From Marinilabilia rubra (GTDB lineage: Bacteria; Bacteroidota; Bacteroidia; Bacteroidales; Marinilabiliaceae), in the NCBI RefSeq assembly GCF_003121985.1, contig NZ_QEWP01000007.1, positions 62,001-126,000 of the forward strand: 64,000 nucleotides of DNA, written 5' to 3'. This document shows, piece by piece, positions 63,732 through 64,000 of this stretch (position 1 is its first letter; each line of letters begins with the position of its first letter). A program made the position numbers and the translations under genes. A model generated the notes under the pieces. It saw only the letters and a program-made list of their open reading frames with translations. It made no database searches and was not told the origin of the DNA.

Positions 63732-64000
63732 TTATTGTGCTTTTTTATCAAGAAACTTATGCCTAACCTCTCCCGAATCAGTAAAAAAAAGTATTTTCCT
63801 TCCTTTTCGACCTCCGGTACTTGAGGCAACCACAGGAATTTTCTTTTCCTCCAGAATCATTCTGGCCACCCTGATATTGCGCTCGCCAATAAGCGTTCCA
63901 TTACCGCCACTCTCGATAAGCTCCCCACCACCAAAAATTTTGGCTTTGATGTTGTCTCTTCGAGCACCAAGCTGTCCCATTCTTTCCAACAGCTTATCAA
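63732..64000 (-). CDS. cheD: chemoreceptor glutamine deamidase CheD, 3' part (runs off the window)
   Basis: The C-terminal about 89 residues of CheD are visible: DKLLERMGQLGARRDNIKAKIFGGG, then IGERNIRVARMILEEKKIPV and GGRKGRKILFFTDSGEV, all typical. The N-terminal region with the catalytic Cys and His lies beyond 64000. CheD deamidates Gln to Glu in chemoreceptors and often works with CheB/CheR. Confidence 0.93.
   Translation of the reverse strand, partial: DKLLERMGQLGARRDNIKAKIFGGGELIESGGNGTLIGERNIRVARMILEEKKIPVVASSTGGRKGRKILFFTDSGEVRHKFLDKKAQ

Noticed and set aside
1-64000. CRISPR array, tRNA, rRNA, prophage or restriction/defence genes
   Set aside because: No regularly spaced repeats, no tRNA-like cloverleaf or rRNA sequence and no phage or defence domains were seen on either strand by reading.

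Overview
The window comes from the chromosome of a Bacteroidota bacterium, most likely a Marinilabiliales/Bacteroidales-type polysaccharide degrader. The evidence is a SusC/SusD pair, a hybrid two-component regulator, lipoboxes on most exported enzymes, the long three-domain IspG, a GldA-like ABC protein, weak ribosome binding sites and many promoter-like TAnnTTTG boxes. I cannot name the genus from sequence alone.

Layout. (1) 1-3.1 kb: both subunits of methylmalonyl-CoA mutase (the large one is cut by the window edge). (2) 3.1-5.7 kb: a repeat-rich region with one LuxR-type regulator and two kinds of small non-autonomous mobile element. (3) 5.7-14.3 kb: housekeeping genes (exported endonuclease/phosphatase-like lipoprotein, small DMT transporter, secreted protein, ispG, gldA-like, pdxH, hpt, adk, obg). 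(4) 14.3-21.9 kb: a compact operon for uptake and intracellular use of beta-mannobiose: GH26 lipoprotein, GH130 mannosylglucose phosphorylase, mannobiose 2-epimerase, GPH-type transporter, GH2 beta-mannosidase. (5) 22.4-43.0 kb: a large mannan-type polysaccharide utilization locus read leftward from susC: susC, susD, surface glycan-binding protein, metallophosphoesterase, GH26, exported AGE-fold protein, sulfatase, GH5, a deleted sulfatase, a frameshifted aldo/keto reductase and a large GH2. It is controlled by a divergent hybrid two-component regulator (43.5-47.5 kb), with a separate AraC regulator next to it. (6) 48.7-64 kb: a 13-gene co-directional signalling run: CheD, CheB, a GAF/PAS membrane protein, two CheR proteins, a receiver-less CheB, a GAF membrane protein, a SiaA/SiaB/SiaC-type partner-switch module, an ABCG-like transporter, a lipoprotein and a small secreted protein.

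How it works together. Regions 4 and 5 form a beta-mannan pathway. Surface binding and endo-cleavage (SGBP, GH26, GH5) feed SusCD. Further cleavage gives mannobiose, which the cytoplasmic operon epimerises to mannosylglucose and phosphorolyses. The sulfatase and phosphoesterase suggest a decorated mannan. The 25.4-27.7 kb end of the locus is eroding: it holds a mobile repeat, a frameshift and an internal deletion. Region 6 contains chemotaxis-type methylation enzymes without CheA, CheW or a recognisable MCP, joined to a Ser/Thr partner switch. I consider it the most likely candidate for an under-described system.
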